Counted from the stretch's first letter, positions 8,802 to 16,993 are shown. The stretch: DNA of 64,000 bases from Paenibacillus albidus (GCF_014644435.1 NZ_BMKR01000001.1:124001-188000), one strand, 5' to 3'. The notes: generated by a model from the letters alone, not told the origin. Numbers and translations are program-made.

Positions 8802-8987
8802 ATGCTGGCAGGATTGAAGGAGCTTAAGAATTGGGTGACCGGAATAGGGCAGCCGTGGACAGCTTCAGGAGATGAGGACTACCGGAGAATCGAATACACC
8901 GTGGAGCGCCATCTGCACACTCCGCAAGCCCGGAATCCGCTTACCTATGTGGAAGAAGCACGTATCAAGACTATTAAATATCATTAA
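8802..8987 (+). CDS. Small protein of unknown function
   Basis: 61-residue hydrophilic protein starting MLAGLKELKNWVTGI and ending EEARIKTIKYH. The ATG at 8802 has a near-perfect Shine-Dalgarno (AAGGAGG, 8786-8792) at 9 bp; upstream in-frame starts (8676, 8772) would enclose that site. A hairpin terminator follows at 9025. I do not recognise the family; there is no membrane segment or signal. Confidence 0.6.
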   Translation: MLAGLKELKNWVTGIGQPWTASGDEDYRRIEYTVERHLHTPQARNPLTYVEEARIKTIKYH

Positions 8988-9024
8988 TCCCCCCGTGTAA
9001 AAGACAGATCCCCTGATCTTACAT

Positions 9025-9071
9025 AAGACCGCCAGAACCGGACGTTGTTCCAGGTTGTGCGGTCTTTTATT
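9025..9071 (+). terminator. Intrinsic terminator
   Basis: AAGACCGC (9025-9032) pairs with GCGGTCTT (9059-9066), with a further inner AACC/GGTT stem, followed by TTATTTT. It lies downstream of the small gene at 8802. Confidence 0.75.
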
Positions 9072-9222
9072 TTGCTGTTGTCACATACTAGCGCTATAGG
9101 GACTTTAAACACACTTTAAATAGATATGGCACCCTATCATTACTATCTCCGCGCCCACATTCAACGGCCTCCTGTAAGTATGTTATACTAGTCTTAATAC
9201 GAATCAAGCGAGGTGAAGCCGA

Positions 9223-9489
9223 ATGAAATGGGATGAAATTGCCGAACTGCATCCGGGTCGTTTTGTCTTGGTGGAAGCCATTAAAGCAAGCTCCAATAAC
9301 CGTCTGCGCCAATTGGAAGACCTCGCGGTTATTCAGGAGTACGACAATCCGCAAATAGCCTGGAACGGGTATAAGCATTTTCACAAATTACATCCAACAC
9401 GTGAACTGTACGTATTTCATACCAGCCGAAGTGATGTTGAGGTAGTAGAAGAATTCTTCTCAGGAGTACGGCAGCGCACAGGAAGATAA
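9223..9489 (+). CDS. Conserved small protein, function unknown
   Basis: 88-residue soluble protein (MKWDEIAELHPGRFVLVEAI.. ..RELYVFHTSRSDVEVVEEFF). It resembles a small conserved family I have seen in Bacilli and Clostridia with the pattern W..I...YP...VLVEAI and REYYVFHT; no function is known to me. GAGGTG precedes the ATG by about 8 bp. Monocistronic, closed by the hairpin at 9623. Confidence 0.72.
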   Translation: MKWDEIAELHPGRFVLVEAIKASSNNRLRQLEDLAVIQEYDNPQIAWNGYKHFHKLHPTRELYVFHTSRSDVEVVEEFFSGVRQRTGR

Positions 9490-9622
9490 GGCTCCAGCAT
9501 GGCTTGCCCATCATCTCACTGACCTTAACCTATAATAACCAATCTGTTGTCTTACAGAACGTCAAAGCCGACTTTGCAACGATGCAGATTTACTATTCCA
9601 ATTAATCACATAACTCGCAAAC

Positions 9623-9671
9623 AGCCCGCAGAAGCATTCCACTTGGAACTCCTGCGGGCTGAGCCTTTTTC
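9623..9671 (+). terminator. Intrinsic terminator
   Basis: A perfect 10-bp stem CAGCCCGCAG (9623-9632) / CTGCGGGCTG (9653-9662), then AGCCTTTTTC. It follows the small gene at 9223 by about 130 bp; the intervening bases show nothing recognisable. Confidence 0.75.
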
Positions 9672-9713
9672 AATGGGCGATGCCTGCTTAACCGGGAAAC
9701 CTAAGTATATACA

Positions 9714-9751
9714 ACAAAAAACCTTCCCTTATCCCATAGGATAAAAGAAGG
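9714..9751 (-). terminator. Terminator of gerE
   Basis: CCTTC/GAAGG and TTATCC/GGATAA stems read on the minus strand end in TTTTTTGTTG. The hairpin is 32 bp beyond the gerE stop codon. Confidence 0.72.
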
Positions 9752-9782
9752 CTTAAACGCGTCATTTCCGTATGCACGGCAG

Positions 9783-10007
9783 CTATATTTTCAGCTCCCC
9801 AAGCTTGATCAGCTCGACAACCGCTTGCGAACGGCCTTTTACGTTTAATTTTTGCATGACGTTGGAGATGTGGTTACGGACGGTCTTTTCGCTGATGAAC
9901 AATAAGCCGGCAATATCCCGCGTTGTTTTGTCTTGCACGAGAAGCTCGAATACTTCGCGCTCACGGTGCGTCAACAGAAATTTACTATGATGTTCGTTAC
10001 CCTTCAA
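9783..10007 (-). CDS. gerE: GerE, late mother-cell spore-coat regulator
   Basis: LuxR/GerE-type DNA-binding protein that switches SigK-dependent coat genes late in sporulation. From the TTG at 10007 the product is 74 residues, the same length as Bacillus subtilis GerE, and carries its core LTHREREVFELLVQDKTT, LFISEKTVRNHISN and KGRSQAVVELIKLGEL. The TTG follows GGAGGGG at 8 bp; a longer 88-residue frame would contain that Shine-Dalgarno. The whole protein is a single HTH domain with no receiver. Monocistronic with its own terminator and a SigK-like promoter. It may control coat and surface genes elsewhere in this window (inference). Confidence 0.95.
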   Translation of the reverse strand: MKGNEHHSKFLLTHREREVFELLVQDKTTRDIAGLLFISEKTVRNHISNVMQKLNVKGRSQAVVELIKLGELKI

Positions 10008-10070
10008 TGGTGTCACCCCTCCTTGCCCTGGGTTTGTTTGGTATAACAAGGTAAAGGGATACAGTCAAAA

Positions 10071-10098
10071 CATACTATGTAAGGGATAAGTTAAAGGT
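10071..10098 (-). promoter_or_regulatory. Candidate SigK promoter of gerE
   Basis: On the minus strand ACC (10098-10096), 16 bp, CATAGTATG (10079-10071) matches the SigK pattern AC-N16/17-CATANNNTA with one mismatch at the last base. It lies about 65 bp upstream of the gerE start; gerE is SigK-dependent in Bacillus subtilis. Confidence 0.6.
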
Positions 10099-10133
10099 GC
10101 CGTGTGAGGTCTAAAATAGGCGCCCCAAGCCAA

Positions 10134-10180
10134 ATGAAAAAGAAACGGCCGCACCCTCCTGCCGGGAGGCACCCGTTTCG
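10134..10180 (-). terminator. Orphan terminator-like hairpin
   Basis: Read on the minus strand, GAAACGG and CCTCC-type arms form a two-part stem (10144-10150 with 10173-10179, inner CCTCC/GGGAGG) followed by TTTCTTTTTC. No gene on the minus strand lies between here and the plus-strand LacI gene at 10358, so it may end a small RNA or only mark an insulated boundary. Confidence 0.5.
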
Positions 10181-10357
10181 TGTATACCGGTCCGTCACGC
10201 CCTTTCGGTCACGCCGGTTTAGTCCGGTAAAGATGTTGCACCCCCAGTGTAAAATATGGAATGGATTTCATAGCAAGTCTTTTTTTGCGAAGGTGCAGCG
10301 GCATTGTGATAAAATAAAAACATCACATTCACACATCCCAGGGAGGCTGCCGGTTCC

Positions 10358-11335
10358 ATGGCCAACATTAAAGAGATTGCCCGGATTGCCGGGGTTTCCG
10401 TCACTACGGTATCCCGTGTGCTGAATAATCACCCCTATGTCAGCCCGCAGAAAAGAGCCGCCGTGCTTGCAACCATAGAACAGTTGAACTACACCCGCAA
10501 TATGAATGCCGTACATCTGATCACCGGCCGGACCGGAGCGATTGGGGTAGTAATTCCGAACATTAATTATTATTATTTCTCCGCCATTTTGGAGGGCCTC
10601 GCCCGTGAAGCCTTGCCCGCCAAATACCGGCTCATCCTCTGCCAGACCAGCTACCGCCCGGAAGAGGAACTTCAGGTATTGGACATGCTGCGCAATAAGG
10701 AGATTGACGGGGTAGTTATCGTGTCTACTGCCTTGAAGCCGGAAACCATTGAAGCCTACACGGCATATGGACCGGTGGTGACCTGCCAGGACAGCGGGGA
10801 GCGCCGCTTCTCGTCCGTGTATTTGGAGCATTACGCCGCTTTTTGGCATGGACTGCAATATTTGAGGAATAAAGGTTACCGCAAAATCGGTTACTTCGAA
10901 GGACGGCAGCATGGCAGCAGCAGCGGCCTCAGGCAGAAGGCCTTCGGCGATTTCCATAGGGAGTCCGGAATTCCTCTGCACCCGGAATGGATTATGTTCG
11001 ACTGTGCGACGGAAGAAGATGGTGCGGCCGCGCTGGACCGGCTGTGGCAAATGGAAGAGCGGCCGGATGCGCTGATTATTGCCGGCGACCATGTCGCAGC
11101 CGGTCTGATGATTGCAGCACGGAGCTATAAGATCCGCATTCCTGAGGATTTGGCCATTATCGGGTTCGACAACCAGCCCATCGGCAGACTGCTGGGACTG
11201 ACTACAATAGACAATCAGCTGTTTGAAATGGGGGCAGCCGCTTTTCGTATTATCCATGATCAGATTAATGAAGACGCTCCTTCACCGGTTTACCGCAAGC
11301 TTGATTATCGTCTCATAGAACGAACCACGGTATAA
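10358..11335 (+). CDS. LacI/GalR-family transcriptional regulator (orphan)
   Basis: 325-residue regulator with an N-terminal HTH (ANIKEIARIAGVSVTTVSRV at residues 2-21, then LNNHPYVSPQKRAAV) and the hinge NYTRNMNAVHLITGRTGAIGVVIP. A periplasmic-binding-protein-like sugar domain follows (IIGFDNQPIGRLLGLTTID near 275). The ATG follows GGGAGG. No sugar gene adjoins it, so the regulon is not evident. In its promoter region TGTGAT..ATCACA (10312-10335) is an inverted repeat that could be its operator. Closed by the terminator at 11337. Confidence 0.93.
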   Translation: MANIKEIARIAGVSVTTVSRVLNNHPYVSPQKRAAVLATIEQLNYTRNMNAVHLITGRTGAIGVVIPNINYYYFSAILEGLAREALPAKYRLILCQTSYRPEEELQVLDMLRNKEIDGVVIVSTALKPETIEAYTAYGPVVTCQDSGERRFSSVYLEHYAAFWHGLQYLRNKGYRKIGYFEGRQHGSSSGLRQKAFGDFHRESGIPLHPEWIMFDCATEEDGAAALDRLWQMEERPDALIIAGDHVAAGLMIAARSYKIRIPEDLAIIGFDNQPIGRLLGLTTIDNQLFEMGAAAFRIIHDQINEDAPSPVYRKLDYRLIERTTV

Positions 11336-11336
11336 A

Positions 11337-11362
11337 ACCTCCAGCAATGCTGGGGGTTTTTT
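11337..11362 (+). terminator. Terminator of the LacI-type gene
   Basis: ACCTCCAGC (11337-11345) pairs with GCTGGGGGT (11349-11357), directly followed by a T-run, starting two bases after the stop codon. Confidence 0.85.
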
Positions 11363-11401
11363 AAGTTCCCGCTTGGCAGTGAGCTATATCACATTTTTTT
11401 G

Positions 11402-11461
11402 TTGACAGGTATCAGGCACAGCCGTATGATAAACCCAGCATTTATTGATAACGATTATCAA
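11402..11461 (+). promoter_or_regulatory. efe promoter with Fur box
   Basis: TTGACA (11402-11407), 17 bp, TATGAT (11425-11430) is a strong SigA promoter. The perfect 7-bp-arm inverted repeat TTGATAACGATTATCAA (11445-11461) sits over the expected start of transcription and fits the Fur consensus. Iron-replete Fur would block the operon. Confidence 0.85.
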
Positions 11462-11488
11462 TGATAAAGGACAAAAGGGGTGTGTCGC

Positions 11489-12379
11489 TTGAAGTTTAGT
11501 TATGCTGTACCCGCAGGGTTGCTCGCTGCTGCGATTGTGTTTACCGGATGTGCCGCAAATGACAAGGGCGGCAACGCTGCAGCCACGGAGAGTGGAGCGG
11601 CAGCTGCAAACGGCGGGACCGTTACGGAAACGCCCGCTGCCGATACGGCTGCGGCAGATTTTACTGCGGCTACCGAGCAATACAGGGCTTATGTAATTGA
11701 GCAATGTGATGCGTTTGTAAAGGAGACCGAGCATTTCACAGAAGCGGTCAAAGCAGGCAAACTGGAGGAGGCCCAAGGGCTGTATGCTCCGGCCCGCATG
11801 TATTATGAACGAATTGAGCCGATTGCGGAAGCCTTGGGCGATCTGGACCCGAACATCGATGCCCGTGAGAATGACGTAGCTGCTGCGGACTGGCGCGGAT
11901 TCCACAAGATTGAGAAAGCGCTCTGGCAGGATCAGACTACGAAAGGTATGGCAGAGACTGCCGATCAATTGCTGAAAGACGCCCAGCTGCTGCGCGCCAA
12001 AGTAGAGACTGTGGAGATTGATGCCAGCCTGCTTGTTACCGGAGCGGTTGAGCTGCTCAATGAGGTCTCCTCCTCCAAAGTTACCGGTGAAGAAGAACGG
12101 TATTCCCATACCGACCTGTATGATTTTGTTGCCAATGTAGAGGGTGCGCAAAAAATCTATGAACTGCTAAAGCCTGAACTGGCTAAAAAGGATGCCGAGC
12201 TGGAGAAGACCATCGGCGAACGTTTCGCCGCCCTGCATGCCGAGCTGGCCCCGTTCAAATCCGGGGAAGGGTATGTATCCTACGAGGCGCTGAAAGAAGA
12301 AGAAGTCCGCAAGCTGAGCCAGAATCTGGATGCTTTGGCGGAACCTTTGTCCAATATGGGGACGATCCTGGGAGTGTGA
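11489..12379 (+). CDS. efeO: EfeO-type iron-uptake lipoprotein (M75/imelysin domain)
   Basis: Extracellular component of the Fe(II)/heme-iron EfeUOB system. The TTG at 11489 follows AAAAGGGG at 8 bp; a GTG at 11480 is part of that ribosome site. The N-terminus MKFSYAVPAGLLAAAIVFTGC ends in a lipobox (FTGC), followed by an Ala/Thr/Gly-rich linker to about residue 60. The M75 helical domain carries the HxxE metal motif in WRGFHKIEKALW near residue 136. The cupredoxin domain found in E. coli EfeO is absent, as is usual in Firmicutes. The stop overlaps or abuts efeB. The Fur box upstream fits. Confidence 0.92.
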   Translation: MKFSYAVPAGLLAAAIVFTGCAANDKGGNAAATESGAAAANGGTVTETPAADTAAADFTAATEQYRAYVIEQCDAFVKETEHFTEAVKAGKLEEAQGLYAPARMYYERIEPIAEALGDLDPNIDARENDVAAADWRGFHKIEKALWQDQTTKGMAETADQLLKDAQLLRAKVETVEIDASLLVTGAVELLNEVSSSKVTGEEERYSHTDLYDFVANVEGAQKIYELLKPELAKKDAELEKTIGERFAALHAELAPFKSGEGYVSYEALKEEEVRKLSQNLDALAEPLSNMGTILGV

Positions 12380-12384
12380 GTGGA

Positions 12385-13692
12385 ATGAGCAAGCAAAACA
12401 AGCCTATGGATGAACACATCCAGAACGGCTCCCTGCTCGGCAAAAAGCTGAACCGCCGGGATATGCTGCGGCTTACCGGCGCCTCCGGCCTCGGACTGCT
12501 GCTGGGCGGCAGCGCGATTGGCGGCATCATGGGAACACGCGAAAATACCCCCAGCTCTGCCGTGGCTTTGGACAACACTGGCGGGGACATCATCCCTTTC
12601 CATGGCAGCCATCAGGCCGGCATCCTCACACCGGCTCAGAATTTCCTCGTCTTCGCTGCCTTTGATCTGACTACCGTCAAGCTCCCGGAAGTGCGGAAGC
12701 TGCTGGAATCGTGGACAACAGCAGCGGCCTCCCTGACCTCCGGAAAGCTGATCGGCGATGCAAACGACAACCTAAATCTGCCGCCTTCCGATACCGGAGA
12801 AGCGGACGGGCTTCAACCTTCCCGCTGTACACTCACGTTCGGGGCCGGGCCTTCGTTGTTTGATGCAAGGTACGGACTGGCGGCGTTGCGCCCGGCCCAG
12901 CTTGCAGATCTCCCGCCTTTTGCAGGCGACAGTCTTGACCCCAAGTGGTGCAGGGGAGACCTCTGTGTCCAAGCCTGCGCCGATGACCTGCAGGTGGCGT
13001 TCCACGCCATCCGCAATCTCGCCCGGATCGCCCGCGGCATTGCCGTGCTGCGCTGGACTCAGGAAGGTTTTCAACGCACAGGGGCAGCCGATCCCAAAGG
13101 TTCTACACCCCGCAACCTCCTGGGCTTCAAGGACGGAACGGGCAATCCTGAGGTGTCGGACAACGCCGAGATGGACCGGGTCGTCTGGAACAGCAGCAGC
13201 GACGGTCCTGCCTGGATGGCTGGCGGCACCTATATGGCCGTTCGCCGCGTACGCCTGCGTATCGAGGTCTGGGACCGTTCCTCGCTGAGCGATCAGGAGG
13301 CGACCTTCGGCCGCCACCGTAAGACCGGCGCCCCTATCGGGGCAACGGACGAATTCGCCGAGCTGGATCTGAAGGTACAGGATAAGTCCGGCAAACCGCT
13401 GGTCCCACCCGATTCACATTCGGCGCTGGCCCATGGTGACGGCACGGTCAAAATGCTGCGCCGCTCCTACTCCTATTCGAGCGGACTGGATCCAGTCACA
13501 GGCCAGCTGGATGCCGGCCTGCTGTTCATCAGCTTCCAGCGGGATCTGTTGAAGCAATTCATTGCCACCCAGCAGCGTCTTGCGGCCAGTGACCGTCTGA
13601 ACGAATATATGGTCCATACCGGCAGCGCAGTGTTCGCCTGCTTCCCCGGTATCCGCGAAGGCGGGTATATCGGACAATCTTTGCTGGGCTAA
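12385..13692 (+). CDS. efeB: EfeB-type Dyp peroxidase, Tat-exported
   Basis: Heme peroxidase partner of EfeO. The Tat signal NRRDMLRLTGASGLGLLLGG (residues ~25-44) predicts export of the folded heme protein. Dyp markers: GFKDGTGNP near residue 253 (distal Asp), GRHRKTGAPIG near 312, DSHSALAH near 345 with the probable heme-ligand His, and RRSYSYSSG. Length (about 435) is normal for EfeB. The ATG at 12385 has GGAG about 10 bp upstream; a GTG at 12376 overlapping the efeO stop is an alternative. It is followed by a strong hairpin, so efeU may be less expressed. Confidence 0.93.
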   Translation: MSKQNKPMDEHIQNGSLLGKKLNRRDMLRLTGASGLGLLLGGSAIGGIMGTRENTPSSAVALDNTGGDIIPFHGSHQAGILTPAQNFLVFAAFDLTTVKLPEVRKLLESWTTAAASLTSGKLIGDANDNLNLPPSDTGEADGLQPSRCTLTFGAGPSLFDARYGLAALRPAQLADLPPFAGDSLDPKWCRGDLCVQACADDLQVAFHAIRNLARIARGIAVLRWTQEGFQRTGAADPKGSTPRNLLGFKDGTGNPEVSDNAEMDRVVWNSSSDGPAWMAGGTYMAVRRVRLRIEVWDRSSLSDQEATFGRHRKTGAPIGATDEFAELDLKVQDKSGKPLVPPDSHSALAHGDGTVKMLRRSYSYSSGLDPVTGQLDAGLLFISFQRDLLKQFIATQQRLAASDRLNEYMVHTGSAVFACFPGIREGGYIGQSLLG

Positions 13693-13730
13693 AAGACATG
13701 CTCCCGGACTCGATTCCGGGAGCATGTCTT
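13693..13730 (+). terminator. Perfect 16-bp hairpin between efeB and efeU
   Basis: AAGACATGCTCCCGGA (13693-13708) pairs without mismatch with 13715-13730 across a 6-base loop, starting at the efeB stop codon. Only a weak T-tract (CTTCTACTATT) follows, so it may be a partial terminator or an mRNA-stability stem setting the ratio of EfeB to EfeU. Confidence 0.65.
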
Positions 13731-13770
13731 CTACTATTGACGTGTGATTTCATGAAGGAGGTTGTTCCCG

Positions 13771-15576
13771 ATGTCATTTATCAACTCTCCCTGCCGGCGG
13801 GCGCTGCAGGCAGCCGCGCTGGTTATACTGCTGGGGTTGCTGCTGATCTTCCGGCCGGCAGCAGCCGCTGCGGCGGCAGGCTCCGCCGCGTTTGACGAGC
13901 TGCTGCCGCCTGTCGGCAGCGCGCTCGTCGAAGCCGGCCAGGGCCGCTGGGAGGCGGCCGCCGCCGATGTGGACACGTTCGCTGCGCTATGGCGCACGGC
14001 GAACGAAGGCACGCCGGACCCGGCACTCGCCGGTCCGGCTGCCGCCGTGGACGCCGCGCTTGCCGACGCGGCGGCGGCCCTTGAGGCGGGCGGCGGCAAG
14101 CCCGCCTCAACCGCATTGTCCACGCTCGCCCGGGCCGTGGACGCGTACATCACCGCCGCCGCCGGCGAAGGCGGTGACCTCAGCGCCGCCGGGCAGGCTG
14201 CGGCGGCTCAGTTGCTCCCCGCCGCGGAGCGTGCGGCGGAGGCGGCGCAGCGCGCCGACTGGACGGCGGCCGCGGAAGCGTACGCCGCCATGGTCAGCGG
14301 ATGGAAGCCCGCCGAGAGCGCCATCCGCCAGGACAATCCTGCCGTCTACGGCTTGCTGGAGACGAAGATGAGCCTGCTGCGCATCGCGCTGCAGGCCGAG
14401 CCGCTCCGCGAAGCGCCGGCACAGGCTGAATCTGCGGCACTGCAGCAGCTGCTGGCAGATTACAGCGCCGGCAAAAACATCGCGGCCGGCAACATCTCCA
14501 CAGAACCCGCGAGTATTGCCGGGCTGATCAGCTACCTGAACAAGGCAGCGGCTGCCGTCAAGGCGGGAGACAATGCAGGAGCAGCCGGGATCATGGAGCA
14601 GTTCATTGTCGCCTGGCCGGCGGCCGAAGGGCAGGTTCAGATCGCTTCGCCGAAGGTCTATAACAGAATCGAGAACGAGAGCGCTGCCGTAGCCGGCTAT
14701 CTGCTCTCCAATCCTCCAAAACTCGATCAGGCCCAAGCTACGTTGGCCGACATGCTGGCCCAATTGACACCGCTGGCCGGTGAGTCCAGCTATACAGCCT
14801 GGGATGCCGCATTAATCCTTCTTCGCGAAGGCCTGGAGGCTATTCTGGTTCTGGCTGCCCTGCTCGCTTATCTGAAGCGCAATAACAGCGTTGCGGCTGG
14901 CAGATGGGTCTGGTCAGGGGCCGCAACAGGTCTTATCTTAAGCTTCGTCATGGCCGCCCTGCTGACTTATACCCTCTCGCTGGCCGCAGCCGGGGGAGCC
15001 CGTGAGCTGATCGAAGGCATAACGGGTCTTGTAGCCGTTGTGATGATGTTGACGATTGGGCGCTGGCTGCACAGCAAGTCCAATACAGCCTCCTGGAACC
15101 GGTATGTCGGCAGACAGGTTGATGGAGCACTCGCTAAAGGAAATCTGTGGTCCGTCTATTTCGTAGCTCTCCTGGCCATCCTGCGGGAGGGGGCCGAAAC
15201 GACCATCTTTTATGTTGGCATGGCCCCTTCCATCCAGACCTCCCAGCTGCTGCTGGGCATCGGCAGTGCGCTTGTGATCCTTATCATCGTGGGCTACGCC
15301 ATTATTGCGTTCAGCGCAAAGCTGCCAATCGCCGCTTTTTTCCGTACGGCGACCGTGTTGATTTATTACCTGGTATTCCGCTTTCTGGGCGAAAGCCTTC
15401 ATTCGCTGCAGGTGGCCGGCAAGCTTTCGGCACATGTGTCGGAAGGCTTGCCTTCGGTCAGCTGGCTGGGATTGTTTCCGACCTGGGAAACCTTGCTGCC
15501 CCAGCTTCTGGTGCTGATCTTCATTCTGTGGGGGCTGCTGCGCCGGACACCCAAAACGCCGAGTATCCTTAATTAA
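13771..15576 (+). CDS. efeU: EfeU/FTR1-family iron permease with long N-terminal domain
   Basis: Membrane iron permease. The ATG at 13771 has AAGGAGG at 9 bp. A signal peptide (residues 4-32, ending near AAAAAA) leads to a ~310-residue extracellular Ala-rich helical domain, then about seven membrane segments. Two REGxE iron-binding motifs are present: LLREGLEAIL near 350 and ILREGAETTI near 472. The length (601) is the long FTR1 form found in Firmicutes; E. coli EfeU is about 275. Codons 30-210 are markedly richer in GC than the membrane part. A charged C-terminal tail follows. Third gene of the locus, with its own ribosome site. Confidence 0.92.
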   Translation: MSFINSPCRRALQAAALVILLGLLLIFRPAAAAAAAGSAAFDELLPPVGSALVEAGQGRWEAAAADVDTFAALWRTANEGTPDPALAGPAAAVDAALADAAAALEAGGGKPASTALSTLARAVDAYITAAAGEGGDLSAAGQAAAAQLLPAAERAAEAAQRADWTAAAEAYAAMVSGWKPAESAIRQDNPAVYGLLETKMSLLRIALQAEPLREAPAQAESAALQQLLADYSAGKNIAAGNISTEPASIAGLISYLNKAAAAVKAGDNAGAAGIMEQFIVAWPAAEGQVQIASPKVYNRIENESAAVAGYLLSNPPKLDQAQATLADMLAQLTPLAGESSYTAWDAALILLREGLEAILVLAALLAYLKRNNSVAAGRWVWSGAATGLILSFVMAALLTYTLSLAAAGGARELIEGITGLVAVVMMLTIGRWLHSKSNTASWNRYVGRQVDGALAKGNLWSVYFVALLAILREGAETTIFYVGMAPSIQTSQLLLGIGSALVILIIVGYAIIAFSAKLPIAAFFRTATVLIYYLVFRFLGESLHSLQVAGKLSAHVSEGLPSVSWLGLFPTWETLLPQLLVLIFILWGLLRRTPKTPSILN

Positions 15577-15598
15577 GCTTCTGAATACTGATTTTCCA

Positions 15599-15652
15599 GA
15601 CTTCATTCCGGCGGCGGCTCACTGAGTACCAATCCGGAATGGAGTCTTTTTT
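15599..15652 (+). terminator. Terminator of the efe operon
   Basis: GACTTCATTCCGG (15599-15611) pairs with CCGGAATGGAGTC (15634-15646), one G-T pair, followed by TTTTTT. Confidence 0.9.
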
Positions 15653-15655
15653 CAC

Positions 15656-15836
15656 TGCACTTTATACATCATAATGCTGGTACATTGGGCTCATTTACGT
15701 TTTGACTGCATTTTGTGCATTAGAAACTGTAGAGTTGCCAGAAAAACGGCTATTTTGTAACTGTCCGCTGCAGGAAATACATCAGAATGGACTTTTTAGC
15801 CACCAGATGATGATTATACTGCACTAAATACATTAG
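15656..15836. repeat. Four-copy TGCAnTAAATACATYAG array, spacing 51-62-51 bp
   Basis: Degenerate palindromes TGCACTTTATACATCA (15656), TGCATTTTGTGCATTA (15707), TGCAGGAAATACATCA (15769) and TGCACTAAATACATTA (15820) start 51, 62 and 51 bp apart. The gap 15653-15955 holds no gene that I can support. Confidence 0.7.
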
Positions 15837-15955
15837 GACTCTCTTCATCGCAGATAAGGAACGGCAGTTTACCTGTTCCCCGACTTTATGAGATGCTTAA
15901 CAGAATCCTTTATAATCCAGGTGATGTAATTTGGGAGTTTCGAGGAGCAGAAGGT

Positions 15956-16279
15956 TTAGCGGTCCGTTTCGGAGAAATTTATCGTCTCGATCTGATCGGT
16001 CGCGGGATTGAAGCGAATGGACACAAGAACGCCAAATTCCTTGCCTGTTTTGCTCCGGACCCACAGTTTAAATTTCTCCTCGGAGAGCTTGGGCTGGATG
16101 TCCGTACGTCCCACATGCTTATAGTCGAGAATGTCGGCATTGTATTTCTGCTGTGTCACTTTCACGGCTACAGTTCCCCACTTGGCATATTCCGGAGCCG
16201 CTGGACTGACTGGCATACTTGCGCCCAGACATAAGCCCAGAACCATCGTCAGCAACGGCACGATCCACATTTTTTTCAT
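15956..16279 (-). CDS. DUF3889-family secreted protein
   Basis: 107-residue protein with a signal peptide (MKKMWIVPLLTMVLGLCLGA..). The remainder matches the pattern I associate with DUF3889: YAKWGTVAVKVTQQKYNADILDYKHVG, then ..F.VW.. and a C-terminal V.F.. strand. The ATG at 16279 has AAAAGGTGG 5 bp upstream; a GTG at 16288 lies inside that site. It is divergent from the sigma-factor gene, sharing a ~150-bp intergenic region, so the sigma factor could control it (inference). Function unknown. Confidence 0.78.
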   Translation of the reverse strand: MKKMWIVPLLTMVLGLCLGASMPVSPAAPEYAKWGTVAVKVTQQKYNADILDYKHVGRTDIQPKLSEEKFKLWVRSKTGKEFGVLVSIRFNPATDQIETINFSETDR

Positions 16280-16426
16280 GGCAACCACCTTTTCGATGAT
16301 GAACTTTGGGCTTAGCGTTTCCCCGCGCCAGCGGTTCTATGCCAACAATAGCGAGAGAAATGCTCTTCGCAGACGTTGTATAGAGTGTAAAGGCGCTTTT
16401 ACAAAACTGATAAGGAGATTTCATTC

Positions 16427-16993
16427 ATGAAGTCTAATGACACTAACTTCGTCCGGCGGCTGCAACGGCAGCATGAGGATGCCCTGGAGTTCATCGTTGA
16501 ACGCTATCTGCCTCTGATCAAGGGAATCACCCACAACGTGCTCGGCCCGCTGAACAATAGCGGAATCATTGACGAATGTGTAAATGATGTATTCCTCTCC
16601 ATCTGGAACCATGCGCATAAATTCAAAGGAAAACCGGAGGATTTCCGCAAATGGGCAGCGGCGATTGCCAAATTCAAGGCCATTGATTATTACCGCAAAG
16701 CCCGCAGAGACCTTGCAGACGTTACGGATGCTGCGGATGTGCAGGTGGTTATGTCGGCTGAAGACGAGCTGCTTTTACAAGAGGAACGCACGGAACTGCT
16801 GGAGCTGATCGATCGGCTGGAGCCGGTGGAGCGGGAGATTTTTATGATGAAATATTTCCTTGGAGCTTCAACGGAGAGTATCTCCGCCAAGCTTGGATTG
16901 ACCCGAGCGGCTGTAGACAACCGGATCTACCGGGGCAAAAAGAAACTTCAGCAGCAGGCCGTAAACCTACAGATGGGAGAGAGAAGCCTGTGA
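16427..16993 (+). CDS. ECF-type RNA polymerase sigma factor
   Basis: 188-residue sigma-70-family protein with region 2 (EFIVERYLPLIKGITHNVLG then DECVNDVFLSIWNHAHKF, residues 20-70) and region 4 (LIDRLEPVEREIFMMKYFLGASTESISAKLGLTRAAVDNRIYRGKK, residues 125-172). There is no region 3 or C-terminal extension, as for ECF factors. AAGGAG precedes the ATG. The stop overlaps the start of the next gene (ATGA-type, 4 bp), which encodes its probable anti-sigma factor. Target promoters are unknown; autoregulation is usual for the class. Confidence 0.92.
   Translation: MKSNDTNFVRRLQRQHEDALEFIVERYLPLIKGITHNVLGPLNNSGIIDECVNDVFLSIWNHAHKFKGKPEDFRKWAAAIAKFKAIDYYRKARRDLADVTDAADVQVVMSAEDELLLQEERTELLELIDRLEPVEREIFMMKYFLGASTESISAKLGLTRAAVDNRIYRGKKKLQQQAVNLQMGERSL

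Noticed and set aside
10141..10260. Structured stretch considered as a known riboswitch (cyclic-di-GMP, ZTP, fluoride types)
   Set aside because: None of the core consensus sequences that I know for these classes is present, and the adjacent plus-strand gene would not be a usual target.
14107..14763. Minus-strand frame within efeU, and similar frames in 13734-14371
   Set aside because: Caused by the very GC-rich, Ala-rich codons of the efeU extracellular domain; sense gene is certain.
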